Shown here one piece after another: positions 1-12,348 of a stretch of 64,000 nt of DNA. Position numbers and translations under genes: made by a program. The DNA comes from Taiwanofungus camphoratus (Eukaryota; Basidiomycota; Agaricomycetes; Polyporales; Taiwanofungaceae): contig CP021220.1 of NCBI GenBank assembly GCA_003999685.1, positions 1,302,001 through 1,366,000 of the forward strand. Direction: 5' to 3'. How positions within the stretch are numbered: the first letter of the stretch is position 1; each line of letters starts with the position of its first letter. Below the pieces are notes generated by a model. The model was not told where the DNA came from, ran no database searches, and saw only the letters and a list, made by a program, of their open reading frames with translations.

Positions 1-1569
1 TCACCAGATGGTAGTCTCATTGGAGGCGGTATGTGTTATTGTTTCCGCTTAATAGTCGCCTTTCGCTGATATCTTGGATTATCTCAGCTTGCTTGGACGG
101 CGCATTGCATATGTGGCAGACGAGATCAAATTTTGTGCGACCAAACATGACCATTGAAGGTGCCCATGTGAAGAACTCAGAAACAGGCTCGCTAGTTTTC
201 TCTGTCGACGGGCGGACTGTCCTGACGAGGGGTGGGGATGACACCGTTAAACGTGAGCTTTCTCCGTATGTTACATCAGATGTCCGCTGATTATGTCTTC
301 AGTTTGGGATTTGCGGGCATTCAAGAAGCCTCTGGCTACCCGATCTGAAGTGACTACGCTGTATCCGGCAACCAATGCGATCTTCAGCCCAGACGACAAA
401 TACGTCCTCACTGGAGCCGGTGCAACCTCCAAAGGAGACAAGGGCCGGCTTATGTTTTTGCGCAAGGATACTTTGGAGTCGGTTAAGGAACTCGAGGTGG
501 ATACGACTCCTGTAAAGGTGTTCTGGCATTCAAAGATCAATCAAGTCTGTTTTACTCCATTAAGGCCCCAACTATTGCTGACGCTAGTCTCTATAGATCG
601 TAACCGGTCTTGCGAGTGGCCAAATCTGTGTCTTGTATTCACCGCTGTCATCCATCAATGGGGCGAAACTACTTCTCAACAAAGGGCCACCCCGCAAGGC
701 CACGATTGAGGACATGTCAGATGCCGTATCTGCTCCAACCATTATCACTCCGCATGCGCTACCTATGTTCCGCGATGGCGAAATTGTGCGTGGCAGCAAG
801 CGGAAGAGAGAGAAGGACCGCATGGATCCCCGTAAGAGCAAGAGGCCTGAACTTCCTGTCACAGGACCTGGTCGCGGAGGCCGAGTTGGTGCGAGTGCGA
901 CACAGCATGTTGTGCAAAATCTGGTGCGGGATACGACGAGAGACGAGGATGTGCGTGCCCTTTTTTTCAGTCTCTACTCTTTTCCCTTTTGCGTCATTGC
1001 CACATCATGCGCCGTTCATCTTAATTATCCATTACATCGGTTATCGCAATCTGCCCATCCGCGGGTGATTGCCAGCGATATATCGTGCCGGCCACCGCTC
1101 GTTTGCTGTCGGTCGGGCGCTGCGCTGACTTTGACGAGATGTTCTGCGCTGTTCGCACAGCTGGGCGGCAGTTGCCGTTGCGACACGCCGCCTTCGCGTT
1201 GCGTTCCGGAAGGAGCTCGGCCGTCTGTTTTCGCGTTCCGATCGGTCTCCGCAGTCTTCTGCTACATTGTCTCTTCCCTCCTCGTTGTGCTGGTGCTGGT
1301 GCTCACAATGCCGCCCTTCGCAGCCTCGCGAGGCGCTGCTCAGACTGGCCTCGGCAGACCAAGACCCGGTATGGACCGCAGGTGAGTTGAACCGCATAAA
1401 ATTTTCGAATTTGATGGAGCCGTTTGATGCCGTGTTTGTGGCTGTTTGGCGCCGGCTATGGTTGCTGACGTGTGAACTTTATTTTTCATTCACAGCCTGG
1501 AGGGCCAACCAGCCCAAGCCCGTCTTTGCAGAGGTGGACGTGGGCGAAGAGGAGGAGAAAGAGGAGTAG
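1..1569 (+). CDS. wdr70: WDR70-like WD40 repeat protein, 3' part only
   Basis: The gene enters from the left edge, so its start is missing. The exons read 1-28, 88-252, 303-544, 597-950, 1324-1381 and 1496-1569. The translation carries WD40 repeat pieces (DDTVKLWDLR across one junction). It then has the C-terminal block typical of WDR70: a TPHALPMF motif, the GPGRGGRVG glycine motif and a REALLRLA segment near the end. It ends with an acidic tail (EVDVGEEEEKEE). WDR70 proteins are nuclear seven-blade propellers linked in yeast and human to H2B monoubiquitylation and DNA repair; that role is family knowledge. The 373 nt intron at 951-1323 is long for this window, and the donor at 545 (GTCTGT) is weak. 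Family identity is firm because the C-terminal block is distinctive. Confidence 0.85.
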
Positions 1570-1691
1570 ATACACTGTATTTGTATGTAGGCGCACGCAG
1601 GAAGAGAAAGAGGAGAGAAAGGGAGCGGGAGCGCTGTTTCGGGAGAGGAGATGGCCCCTGCGCGGGAGATCGAACCTTATTTCGCAGCGCG

Positions 1692-1697
1692 TATAAA
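1692..1697 (+). promoter_or_regulatory. TATA box of the bromodomain gene
   Basis: A TATAAA hexamer lies in a GC-rich stretch 105 nt before the ATG at 1802. It falls between the WDR70 stop and the BET start. Spacing and context fit a core promoter; nothing else confirms it. Confidence 0.5.
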
Positions 1698-1801
1698 GGC
1701 TCTAGCCCAACTTCGGATCTCCTGTTCCCCCAAAGCTACCCTGTCCCTTCGCCCTCCAGTCACTCGTTGTGACTGTCACGCGTCGTCCCGCCCTCAAGAC
1801 C

Positions 1802-4487
1802 ATGCTCGACGCGCCTCTCTCGAACGGCATACACATCAACGGTAACTCTAATCCCGACTCTCCTGCCGTCGACTCTCCCGCCACCCCCGTCGACAACACC
1901 CCCGCCGTCGACGTCAAGATTGATGTCGACTACATCGACCACGAGTCGGACGCGCGTCACGAGCCGGTGTCTATCAAAGTAGACAAGGCCGAAGACGCGT
2001 CCGTCCTCCCTCAGGTTGGAACACCCGCTGATCCAGGTAAGGACACTGTCGTCGGATCGCGTCCGAGTCATCTTATCCCGTATCAGCCACCATTCCCATC
2101 GAGCCTCCAAAGGGCACACCGCCGCCTCCAACCGGTGAACTCTTAGAGGACGTCCGGATGGCAGAAGAAGTATTACCTACCAAAGACAGCGACGTCCATA
2201 TGGCTGACGGTGATGCTCAGTCTCCGTCCATAAACGGACTACCTAACGGACAGAATCTCGAGTCTCTCGCTGCGATGTCTACCTCTTTACACGCTGTATC
2301 GTCCAGCGACACTGCGATCGACTCGCTTGCTGCTTCGTCTCCGTATCTTAATAATACAACTCCTAATGAACATGAACGTGATGATGATGATAAACCTCCT
2401 CCTGCTAAGAGAGCTAGGAAATATTCGGACGCTGACAAGGCCTCGCTTGCCAACGTAAGCTTTTCGCCTTTTGTACGCCCTTCTGGCGTGCTGATGTAGT
2501 GTCTCGCCCTTCTGAAGACGGGTACTCCACCTCCAGCGACGCCGTCTGAAGTGGAAACTGCACAAACTGTACAGCCTGCACAGCCCCTTCCGCAGCAAGG
2601 CCCGTCGACGCTTAGCACTGCCCAGTGGCGCTTCTGCTCGTCGACGATACGTACGCTGAAGAAAATGAAGGATTCTGCGCCTTTCTTACATCCTGTTGAC
2701 CCCGTCGCACTCAATATCCTTCATTATCCCTCCATCATCAAGCACCCCATGGATTTCTCGACAATTGATCGTAAAATTCAGTCTTCCAACCCATCAAAAC
2801 CGGATCCCAATGCCGCAAACCCACGATACCATAATGCAGACGAGTTCATCGCGGACGTGCGCTTGGTTTTCAGCAACTGTTTGACTTTCAACGGTGCCGA
2901 GCACCCTATTGTGGCTATGGGCAAGCGTGTAGAGGCAGTCTTTGATAAACAGATCAAGCAGATGCCCCCTCCGGAAGAGGTACGTACAAGATGAGCCCAT
3001 GTTCTGCCGTAAAGTAGCTAATTGCTGTGGTCTTAGCCAAAGCCCGTTGTCAAGAAGCCTGCAACGCCTCCTCCTCCCCCTCCCCCGCCCAAGAAAGTGG
3101 CGCCTGTGCGGCGACCGTCCACCTCTGTCCCAGTCATTCGACGATCAGATGATCCTGTCGGGCGGCCGAAACGTGAGATTCATCCACCTCCTCCCAAAGA
3201 TCTCCCGTACTCCGACGCGCCGAAGAAGACACGGAAGGCCAAGGTGCCCAAGAACGAGACCTTTGCGGACCAGTTCAAGTTCTGCGAGAAGGTGCTTAAG
3301 GATCTCCATCGCAAGCATCACTACAATATTGCACATCCATTTTACGAGCCAGTCGGTAAGTAGTGCTTACTCTACTGCTTTTCTGTCAAGGATCTCACCG
3401 AATATCGACAGATTGGCTAAAGCTTGATATCCCTCACTATCCTAAGATCATCAAGAAACCAATGGACCTCTCGACGATCCGGCGGAAGCTTCAGGACGGT
3501 GAATATGCTACCCCTGACAAGTTCCGCGACGACTTCAAGTTGATGATTAGAAATTCGCTCACGTTCAATCCCCCCAAGAATCCCGTTCATGAGGCGGGTA
3601 AGGAGTTTGACCGTCTTTTCGATGAGAAGTGGAAGAATCTCCCGCCGCTGCGCTCGAATGACATGACGGACGATGAGGACGATGAGGACGAGGATGATAG
3701 CGAAGACGAACGAGCTCGTGCGCATTTTTAGCATGCTTCTGCGGCCGGTTTCACTAATGCGGGGTGAATAATCTTGTAGGGATGATCGCGAATATGGAAA
3801 GTCAGATCCAGACAATGAAGAGTAGTCTCGATGTGCTCAAGAAGAAGGGCAAGGTGGAGAAGAAGGAAAAGAAGAAGGAGAAAAAGACTGCGGCCCCCGT
3901 TGCGAGCACTTCGAAGGCGACGGCAAAGCAACCGAAGGCAACTGCGACTGGTCGGAAGAAGGGCAAGAAACCAGTCACCGACGATGACGTTCTGTCCTTC
4001 GAGCAGAAGAAAGACCTGAGCGACACGATTGGGAAGCTTGACGGTGTGAAGCTCGAGAAAGTCATTCAAATCATTCATGAGGGTGTGCCCGAGATCCGAG
4101 ATGTGCGTCATTTATACCTTCATGTTTACAGCTTGTGTCTCACCGGTGGCTCTTGCTTTACAGAGCACGGAGGAGATCGAGCTGGAGATTGATCAATTAC
4201 CGTCTCAAGTCCTGACCAAGCTGTACAACTTTGTTATCCGGCCCATGCGAACAACCGCAGCGAAGCGAAGTCGCACGGGCAAGGGTACAGGCACAGGCGG
4301 TCTCAAGCGGAAGAGTATGGATGAGGACGTGGAGGCAGCAAAGATTAGGGCACTGGAGGCTCGGATGAAGCTCTTCGAAGAGGGTGGGCCGGCGTCCATG
4401 GGAGTGAGCGACGCTATGGCAGCCGACGATAGTGAGCACTCGTCAGCGGAGTCGAGTTCAGAGAGTTCTGCCAGCGATTCGGAGTGA
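1802..4487 (+). CDS. bdf1: BET family double bromodomain protein (Bdf1/BRD4 type)
   Basis: The start is the ATG at 1802 in an ACC-ATG context. Introns are read at 2037-2086, 2455-2499 (an alternative in-frame acceptor lies at 2517), 2980-3036, 3356-3411, 3718-3779 and 4103-4163. Order of parts: a disordered acidic N-terminus; bromodomain 1 (about 2620-2960, HYPSIIKHPMDFSTI and the acetyl-lysine Asn in LTFNG); a proline/basic linker; bromodomain 2 (about 3270-3640, HYPKIIKKPMDLSTI and LTFNPP). These are followed by an acidic run, a lysine-rich coiled segment and an NET domain (about 3990-4230). The NET domain is split by the last intron (GVPEIRD / STEEIELEID). The tail is serine/glutamate-rich. 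BET proteins bind acetylated histone H4 and recruit transcription factors such as TFIID. All three signature domains are present and open, so the gene looks functional. Confidence 0.93.
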
Positions 4488-4745
4488 TTTAGTGAGCTCC
4501 TGATTCGAATTTTCGTCAATTAACTTCAGTCGTTCCCTTCCTCGCTTCCATGGCTTCGTTCAGAGATCCTGTGTGGCTTCAACAACCTTATTATTTCATC
4601 AATCAGCGTACATACAAAATTAAAGAACTCCCCAGCTGTAGCTACTTAGTACTATTCATTATACGTCTTGTCTTGTCCCTATAGAGTGGAGTACTGGTGC
4701 TTAATCAACGATGATGATCTTAACGAGAGCTTGAATGTCAATGTA

Positions 4746-6441
4746 TCATCTACGGCGACCGGGAGCTCCCGCACGGAACTGTTGCCAACCAGATCGTGAT
4801 ACCTCTTGACGAGCCTGTCCTAGAGGCGCCTTCGGACGTACGGTCGGAGGACTTTGAAGAGGGAGCGTTGATGTGTTTCCACTGACACCCGAGTAGTCCG
4901 AAAGCGGAACAGGGGTAAGCTGGGGTGTTGACAGGCTATTCCAACCGTTGGAAGGCTGCTGCCCTTCGTTTGATAAATTAGGCAGAGTAATCGATGTGGA
5001 TGCTATTGCGGGCAGTCGTGTGATACCGGGCAGTGGAGGTGTGGCTGGTGCAGGAGGTGCGGGCACAGTACTTCCAGTATCCAAAGATGTCCAACCACCA
5101 GTCCTGAAAATAGGTGCCGGGCCAGATGATGAGGACGAGCCTGTAGCAGTGTTCAAACTTGCATCACTAGGCGTCTGTTGGGGTGCGGCGGGTCCGCTAC
5201 TCTCAGCAGATGGAAGGGGCGATGAAGAATACAAGGTTGTAGCGCCCAAAGAGGCCCACCCGGGTTTCTTGTACCCGGATGCAACACCAGTGGATGCGGA
5301 ATCTGCTGACATTGACGAAGATATGGAAGCCCATCCAGACTTCTTGTACCCACTCGATTTGAGTTCGCTTGAACCCACGTCATTCGAAGAGGGCTGTGTG
5401 GATGAAGGAATCACCGATACCGGAGGCTTCACCATCTTCACACCTGCAGCCTTCGCGATCTTTCGCAGCTCTTTTTCCTCCCTCTTTCTCTCCTTCTCTT
5501 TCCGTTTATCGAGTTCTTCCTTAGAATTGCGGCTAGCCCGTTGGGCGGCCTGCATGTCCCTGAAACGTGCTTTGTGGTGATGCGCATATGAGTTTGTGTG
5601 TTCGTCATACTGGGCGACGTTTTGAAATTGTTTGTCACATAACTGGCAATAGAATGCACGGAGTGTAGTGGAGATCTCAGATTGTACAGCTGCGCGCTTA
5701 GCGACTGAATCCTGTAGAACCAATATTATGAGTGACTCGAACTAGTATGTAAGAACATGCTGACTTCTCTTGCCCTCCGTTGTTCCTCCGTTTCCTTGGT
5801 TTGGCGTTCGGAGTCTAGTTCTCGGCGTTGAGCAACAGTCTCTTCGACTGCCTCATGATTCAGTCTCAGGCCCAAGAACTCTGTGGGACAGAACTCACTC
5901 ATTCTCACGTCTTGATTCACTTTTCCCAAGCCCGTAAGATCATTCTTGACGTAAAACGGAACCGGATCAACACGACCTTGTAGTGGGCTTCAACTTCAGC
6001 TCAGCTGAGGAACGAAGAACGGCAGGCGCACCATCTCCAGACAGCCCAAGAGGTTGACCTTCGACCCATCCCATACTAGCGAGCATTGCGAAACCCTTGT
6101 TACTGCTCTTGATTCTTGTGTTGACAGTAACGACCTCACGCGCTGCGCCTCGAACATATTCATCGTACTTGTCCGTGTCCATGGCATGTGGTTCAGGGAG
6201 GGGAGAAGGAGAGCGAGATACAAGGGAGACATTGTCTTCGCTCTCCTCCTCGTCCCCATTTCTACCGTCATCTGGTCTCGGTCGCTGGGGAAAGGTAGGA
6301 AGGAGAAGATAACATGCAGCGCGTAACCAAAGGTGCTAGAAAATGCACAACGAGTACCTTCAACGAGTGCTGATCGTCATTCTCTGGGTCTGGACGCGAT
6401 AGAGGAATGGCATTCCAGCGGGCAATAGTCTCTGCTGACAT
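4746..6441 (-). CDS. G-patch plus C2H2 zinc finger protein (GPATCH8-like) with GW repeats
   Basis: The exons on the minus strand are 6358-6441, 6032-6284, 5765-5976 and 4746-5711. The start is the ATG at 6441 (MSAETIARWNAIPLSR). A G-patch follows, split by the second intron (GFAMLASMGWVEGQPLGLSG then GRVDPVPFYVKNDLTGLG). Next are a charged helix, a matrin/U1-type C2H2 finger (FYCQLCDKQF ... H-x-N-S-Y-A-H-H) and a basic coiled coil. The long Ser/Thr/Pro tail carries five spaced tryptophan motifs (GWASI, GWASL, GWTSL, GWNSL, GWQQF), and the protein ends in GRRR. G-patch proteins activate DEAH-box RNA helicases in splicing or ribosome assembly; a splicing role here is inferred. It is transcribed divergently from mph1, with 160 nt between the two starts. 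Confidence 0.82.
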
Positions 6442-6472
6442 GATTTAAGTCGACGTTCGATGTCGTTAGCAA

Positions 6473-6497
6473 TCGTCGTCGTCGTCGTCGTCGTCGT
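6473..6497. repeat. (CGT)n microsatellite
   Basis: About eight perfect trinucleotide units lie in the 160 nt shared promoter between the G-patch gene and mph1. No coding meaning; a length-polymorphism candidate. Confidence 0.9.
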
Positions 6498-6601
6498 ACA
6501 ATCCCGAGAAAGTTTACGCAAGTTTGGCCTTGCCCATTGTTGTCATGTGATTGAGGCGGGAAGACGCGTGCCACCACTGAGCATTTCGCGTTCGTACCAC
6601 C

Positions 6602-9600
6602 ATGGACTCCGATGACTACTTCGAAGACGAACTGGACTCAGCCTTTCTGAACGAGGTCAACGCTATAGAAGCTGCGCACCTATCTCTTTCAAAGCCGGTC
6701 TATACGTCCAATGCCAAGCCAATAAAAAGACAATCCAGTCCGCGTTCTGTGATTGAGCTCACTGACTCGGATGCATTCGACGTCTTCGATGTCGATGAGG
6801 AGGACCTTCAACGGTTCGATAAGGTTTGCCAGAATGAATATCAGCACCAGTCTGCATCTGCCCTTCGGCCAGCGGCGGGACCAAGTAATGTCAATCTACA
6901 TCGCACGACGTCGAAAGGTACAATTCAGACAACTCTGTTCGGCGACGTCGTTCATCAGGATGGACCTTTGGGTAAACCTAAATCGAAATCAGGAAAACCG
7001 TCAATGGAACGCACACACTCGAGCTCTCGAACCCTCTCCGGTGGACGTGCTAGGAAGACTAAACAGTGGGATCATACTGCATTTGCGAAATCGGGGTGGA
7101 AGCTACCTATATCTGCTAAGAAGAAAGGGAAAGAAAAGGCACATTCATTTTTTGATAGCGATCAGGACGAAAGTGATGGAGAAGAGCAAGTGGAATTCGA
7201 ACAGTTCCCCGCCCCTTTCGTTCCTGTTGGGTGAGTAGCATAGTCTCGAAAGAGTATGGTCCCTCATTGCTGACGCATAATGACAGACCAGTGCGTTTTT
7301 GTATTGCCCGAGTTCTTGTCTGAAGTTGCTGATGATCGTTCTGGACATAGCCGCTTCCCATGAAGCTGATGCCGGACCTCCTGGCGGCAAAGCGATGGAT
7401 CTACCCTTTGAATCAGCCGAAGCGTGACTATCAGTTCAATATTGTTAAACACTGTCTTTTCGAGAATACTCTCGTAGCGCTGCCTACTGGGTTAGGCAAG
7501 ACATTCATTGCGGGTGTAGTTATGTTGAATTGTATGTTCCAGCAAACACGTGTGAATTGATGTGACACTGATGTCTGCATCTCTCATTCACCTTTTTTTT
7601 TTGGCTTTGTTTGTCTTGTGTCTGCTGGCTTGGTTCACGATGATGCATCTAGTTTACAACTGGTTTCCGAAGGGCAAGGTGATCTTCCTTGCACCTACGA
7701 AGCCGCTTGTTGCCCAACAGATTGATGCGTGCCACAAGACGTGTGGAATCCCCGGTAGCCAGGCTGCTGAGCTCACCGGTGAAATATCTGGCGTTAGACG
7801 AATACAGGCAGTACGCGATACTCGACGGCTCAATCGCTTATGGCTCATTCTTCCTTAGTGGGCAGAAAAGCGCGTCTTCTATATGACGCCGCAAACACTC
7901 ATGAGTGGCTTCCTCTCGGAAACTTGCGATCCGCGGGACATCGTCCTCGTCGTTATTGGTACGTGCTTCTCTCGCAGGATTTGGTTCTGTGCTTACTCTG
8001 CTTGATACCCATAGACGAGGCCCATAGGGGTTCTGGCGACTACTCATATGCTCAGATCATTCGCTATATGATGGCTAAGAATCCATACTTTCGTGTTCTA
8101 GGGTTAACAGCAACACCAGGAAGCGATCCTGAAGCTGTTCAGACAATTGTTGACTGTCTCCATATAAGTCACATAGAGATTAGGGACGAGCAGAGTATGG
8201 ATCTTCGCCCATATTTGCACAAGAAGGTTCTGCAGCAGCATTTCCTCCCAATGAGCAGGGAAATCGTGAAAATCCGGGATTTGTTATCCAAGATCATGCA
8301 GGTAAAGGTTTTGCCCAATGTTCCCATGTATTGATTGATCATTTCGTTGCACTGCAGCCATTGATCAAGGACGTCCAAAAATGCGGTGCCATGTATGGGA
8401 GTGCAGAGCCTACGATGTTACACAGCTTTAGGTGTCAACAAGCTATGCCTCAGCTGCGCGCTCGAAAGGCCCACTGGGCTATGCCAGCAGCGGCTAAGTT
8501 GTCAATTTTGGCTCGAGCTATGGGCTACCTCGTAAGCATGTTTTATTAAGATTCATTGAATGGGATTTATTTCAGTATAATCAGCTCGAGGCCAGTGTAG
8601 GCATGTGCTATACGGTTTTGAACTCGTGCAACAATGAGATGTCCGGGAGGCAAGCCGCTAGCAAGGCACAAAACAGCTTACAGAAAGATACAAATTTCAA
8701 AGCTCTCATGAACGAGATGGAGACTCAGAAGACTCGAGGTTTTGCGCTTCACCCTAAAATGGAGAAGTTGCGTGTACTGTTGGTGCAGCACTTCGCGAAG
8801 GATATGCTCGACAGGGAAGAGGCTCTGGGAGATGGAGGACAAGTTGCCGATGCAGCAGGTCACTCACGAGCCATGGTGTTTGTATCCTTCAGAGAATGTG
8901 TCGACGAAGTTGTGGAGATGCTGAACCAAGAGAGTCCTCTGATAAGGGCTGTTAGATTCATTGGACAAGGGACTGATAAACAAGGCAGGAAGGGTATAGC
9001 ACAGAGGGAGCAATTAGAGGTGAGTCATGACAAGTCATTTGTCTGGGAGGATACGAACATTAATGATGTTGAACGTCATTAGGTCATCAAGAAGTTCAAG
9101 GCTGGCGAGTTTAACGTTCTAGTATCGACATCGATCGGCGAGGAAGGTTTGGATATCGGAGAGGTGGATATGATTGTTTGCTATGACGCTCAGAAGACGC
9201 CTGTCCGTATGGTAAGTTTTGGTATTCGTGCATTGCCTGCGTACAGCAACGTGAGGGATTTCCATAGCTGCAGCGCATAGGTCGGACGGGTCGCAAGCGC
9301 GACGGTATCGTGCATGTTTTATTGGCTGAAGGCCGTGAGGAAAGGAATTGGGAGAAGGCTCAAGACAAGTACCGGGAAGTTCAACACTTTATCGTTCGTG
9401 CCGAGCAGCTCGAATTATATGGCGATGCCGAAAGACTTCTTCCGGATCATATCAAACCCGAGTGCGTAGAGATGGTAATGGAGATCGAAGAACACATCAG
9501 GGTAGACCGGGGCTCCAGGAAAGGTTCGCTCTTTGATGGCGAGCATTCGCCCGTTCCTCAAAGCAAGAAACGCAAGCGAGACGACAATCCTGCGCGCAAT

Positions 9601-11115
9601 ATTCCAGCGGGTGCAAGCACTGGTTTCGTGAACGTCAGAGACCTGCTCGTGAAAGGAGGGGCATTGAAGAAGAAAAGGAAGACTCAAAAGGACTTCGATG
9701 TCCTGGCAGGCGACGATGATGAAGATGACTTAGAGATTGAAGCAGGGCTATTCGGACCTCGTAGAGCGGCGTCGACATCGGTAATGTCAGGTTCTTCCAA
9801 GGCCCAAAAAATAAAGAGAGCAACTACCATCGCTAGCGCCGGCGGTACCAAGTGGGCCGCTAAACCCAAGAAGAAGAAAAAACAACTTAAGGAGCCTACA
9901 GGAAGGCAGTTCGAGCTGATGGGAGTCGAGGATTCCGATGACGTAGAGATTGAAAGAGGACTTCACTTTGCAGACAGCCCAATTCCGCGAACTCCATCAC
10001 CTCTACCACAGCGTTCGCCAGTAGTCCCCACGAGTAATGAAGTTGTTGACCTGACAACCCCCGATCCCCAACACGCCGCAAGTTCGCCTCTGTCGGCCCT
10101 CAGTTATTCTCCAGATCAGTCTCTCAAATCAAGAAGTGCTAGTACTCTAAGTAGAGACAAGCTCACTGGTAGATCGTCCAACCCTCCTGAACAATCTCCG
10201 TCGATATCGTCTCGTAGTTTTTCAGCTGATAAAAATATCGGAGATGCAGATATGGCATGGCTGATTGAAGATGACGAAGAGCCTGACTTTCAGGTTGTTG
10301 TATCTTCTCCGAGTCATCGAGAATCATCGCCGAGAGCTGAGTGTCATGTGGAAAATGTCGAAGATGTGTTTGCCTCACCGTCCGCAATCTCGAACTCTGC
10401 TAGAGCTCCTGCCCTTTCAGAGGCTCATCATGGCGCACTCCGACATGCGAGGAATGACATGCCGCTACCTGCGTATTTAGCGCGTTCTACGTCTCCTATA
10501 CTTGGTGAGGCTTTCCCAGAACCTTCGTTCGCCGTGCGTGCACCAGGGAACCAGGCCAGAAAACGGTTGATTTCCGAACCCCTGGATTCATCCCCTCTAG
10601 CAATGCCACCCCCTTCTCAGAGACGCCTTCAGCGTCAGAGGGATTCACCTTCGCCTCGGGCTGCGCATCAGTCTGCTAAGCGGAGGAAGCGTAAGTTTAC
10701 AGATGTTGCTGAGGCGCAGAAGATGAATCCATGGATTGACGTAGAAGCTACGCATTCTGGGGACGAACATAGTCTGGGATCTTCAGATTCCGATCAGCCT
10801 GTCGACGAATATGATAGGCAATTCGTGCAAGAACTTCCAGAGACGCAGGTATCACCATCATATGATCAATCAGCGGTATATAGGCGAAGTCTATTCACGC
10901 AGGCCCCCGCCGCACCCGGTCGAGCACCAATCTTTGCGAAACCTCCAGTAAGGCGAGGGCTAGGTGTACTTGGCGTTGGTGGAATATCAAGGTCTCGAAC
11001 AGTAATATCGAGTTCTCCCCGGGGCGATGATATGGACAACTATGAATTTGGCAGTTTTGTAGTGGCGGATGATGCAGAAATATCCCTCAGTGGCAATTCC
11101 TCCAGCGAACTCTAG
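6602..11115 (+). CDS. mph1: Mph1/FANCM family ATP-dependent DNA helicase
   Basis: SF2 helicase that remodels replication forks and recombination intermediates in the Fanconi-like pathway. The exons are 6602-7230, 7287-7290 (4 nt), 7351-7531, 7653-7810, 7859-7958, 8015-8301, 8358-8531, 8576-9019, 9083-9211 and 9268-11115. The acidic N-terminus leads to motif Q/I ([16 protein letters not shown]), motif Ia ([11 protein letters not shown]), the DEAH box (VVIDEAHRG, with the codons split at 7958/8015) and motif III (GLTATPGS). Domain 2 follows ([38 protein letters not shown]). The remaining roughly 600 residues are disordered, with KKRKR-type nuclear signals and many SP sites. The reading frame at the second intron works only if the 4 nt exon is included. 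All helicase motifs are intact, so activity is expected. Confidence 0.93.
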
Positions 11116-11296
11116 TATTAACACAACATGTCAATTCACAATGTATCATTATTCCGTCCACTGTTACTCTAGCTTTAGTCATCACAATCACATCGAGCTC
11201 GAAATGTGTAGAAACATAAATAATAACGATTACATGCATGCGAGTACGAATACCACAGGCATATCGTTCGACGGCCAGTCGACCCACGAATATCTG

Positions 11297-12348
11297 CTAC
11301 AGACGTTCTTCCGCAAAGGCGGGACAGGAACATTCCTTCCAGGTGACTCCGCACAGGTAACAGAACTGTTTCTTACAGATGCATGTTATATGATGACAAC
11401 CGACGGAGAGCTCTATGAGATGTCCGCATGCTGGACAGCTTTGCCACCCGCTTTTCTTGCCCAGGTCGAGAACGAGCTGTTCTAGAACCACTGAGCAGTC
11501 ATCATTCGGATGGGCTTTCCCTTTGCAGCTGCCACATGTATGTGAGAGGCATTTCACGCAGGTCACAGGAATAGCGTCCTTAGTCCTAGGACCCAGGAAT
11601 GAGGAGCAATTTAGTCGGTGACAGTATAACCGATCGATTACACCAAATTCGATGGATTTCTGCTGATATAGTCTTGCGAAGTCCGAGTCTAGATGTTCAT
11701 GTATGTCGTCATATGGAATCGGCGTCTGACAGCAGCGGGGAGGAAATGTAGATTCGTCCACTGTCGCTAAACGAAACATGCGTTGAAGACAGACGATATC
11801 GAAGGCATGCCCGCAGGGCGCATGGATGGCAGGGCCCTCAATGCGATCGCCGCAGCTAACGCACGTCTGCGAATTGCTCGTGCTGTGTAGCTCATCAATA
11901 ACTAGTTATGAAATAAAGCAGATTGCACTGACCCGTCATCCACTTCAACCGTGGTCTGTTGCGTTGAGTCGCTGTTGCTGGGAGATGCGAGCGCATCAGC
12001 GAGACGTTCGGGAGGTTGCTCTTGTCCTTCGGCAAAGGCTATGGCCATCTCCCGATCTTGCTGCGCCATTCTTTCGATGGCCTCCAGTTCCTCCAACAGG
12101 GAATGTTCACGGTAATCCGTTTGATCGGGGTCATTAACAATATGATCCTTGGCAATAGTCAATAGAGCTTGCGCCTCCTCGGCGAAGAATATCCGCGCAA
12201 GATCCTCGTCGCTATTTGAGGCATTGGACTGTGAGAGGGACTGCAGCTGGTTTATCTCAGTCAGATCGAGCTGAGAGATATAAATCAGCAGAGCGGACCA
12301 CTCGTTTTCTGACGATGTATAAGGAGACCATGGGAGCGCAGTTGCCAT
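11297..12348 (-). CDS. RBR (RING-IBR-RING) E3 ubiquitin ligase, copy 1
   Basis: The exons are 11933-12348 and 11297-11882; the intron at 11883-11932 uses the acceptor that restores the RING1 frame. The ATG is at 12348. An N-terminal region of about 140 residues is rich in Asp/Glu/Gln. RING1 follows (CVSCGDRIEG ... CGHAFDIVC ... PPRCC), then the IBR (YCHRLNCSSFLG ... CVKCLSHTCGSCKGKAH). RING2 is CPACGHLIELSVGCHHITC and keeps the catalytic Cys of the GCxH motif. RBR ligases pass ubiquitin through that Cys. The protein stops right after RING2 (CPAFAEERL), about 80 residues earlier than its neighbour at 13013-14432. It therefore lacks the C-terminal Cys/His segment, either by truncation or through an unseen last exon. 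Its paralogue lies directly upstream in the same orientation. Confidence 0.85.

Noticed and set aside
4948-5580. 210-codon plus-strand open frame
   Set aside because: It is the antisense of the G-patch protein's disordered tail; the minus-strand frame continues into a zinc finger and G-patch, so that strand is coding.
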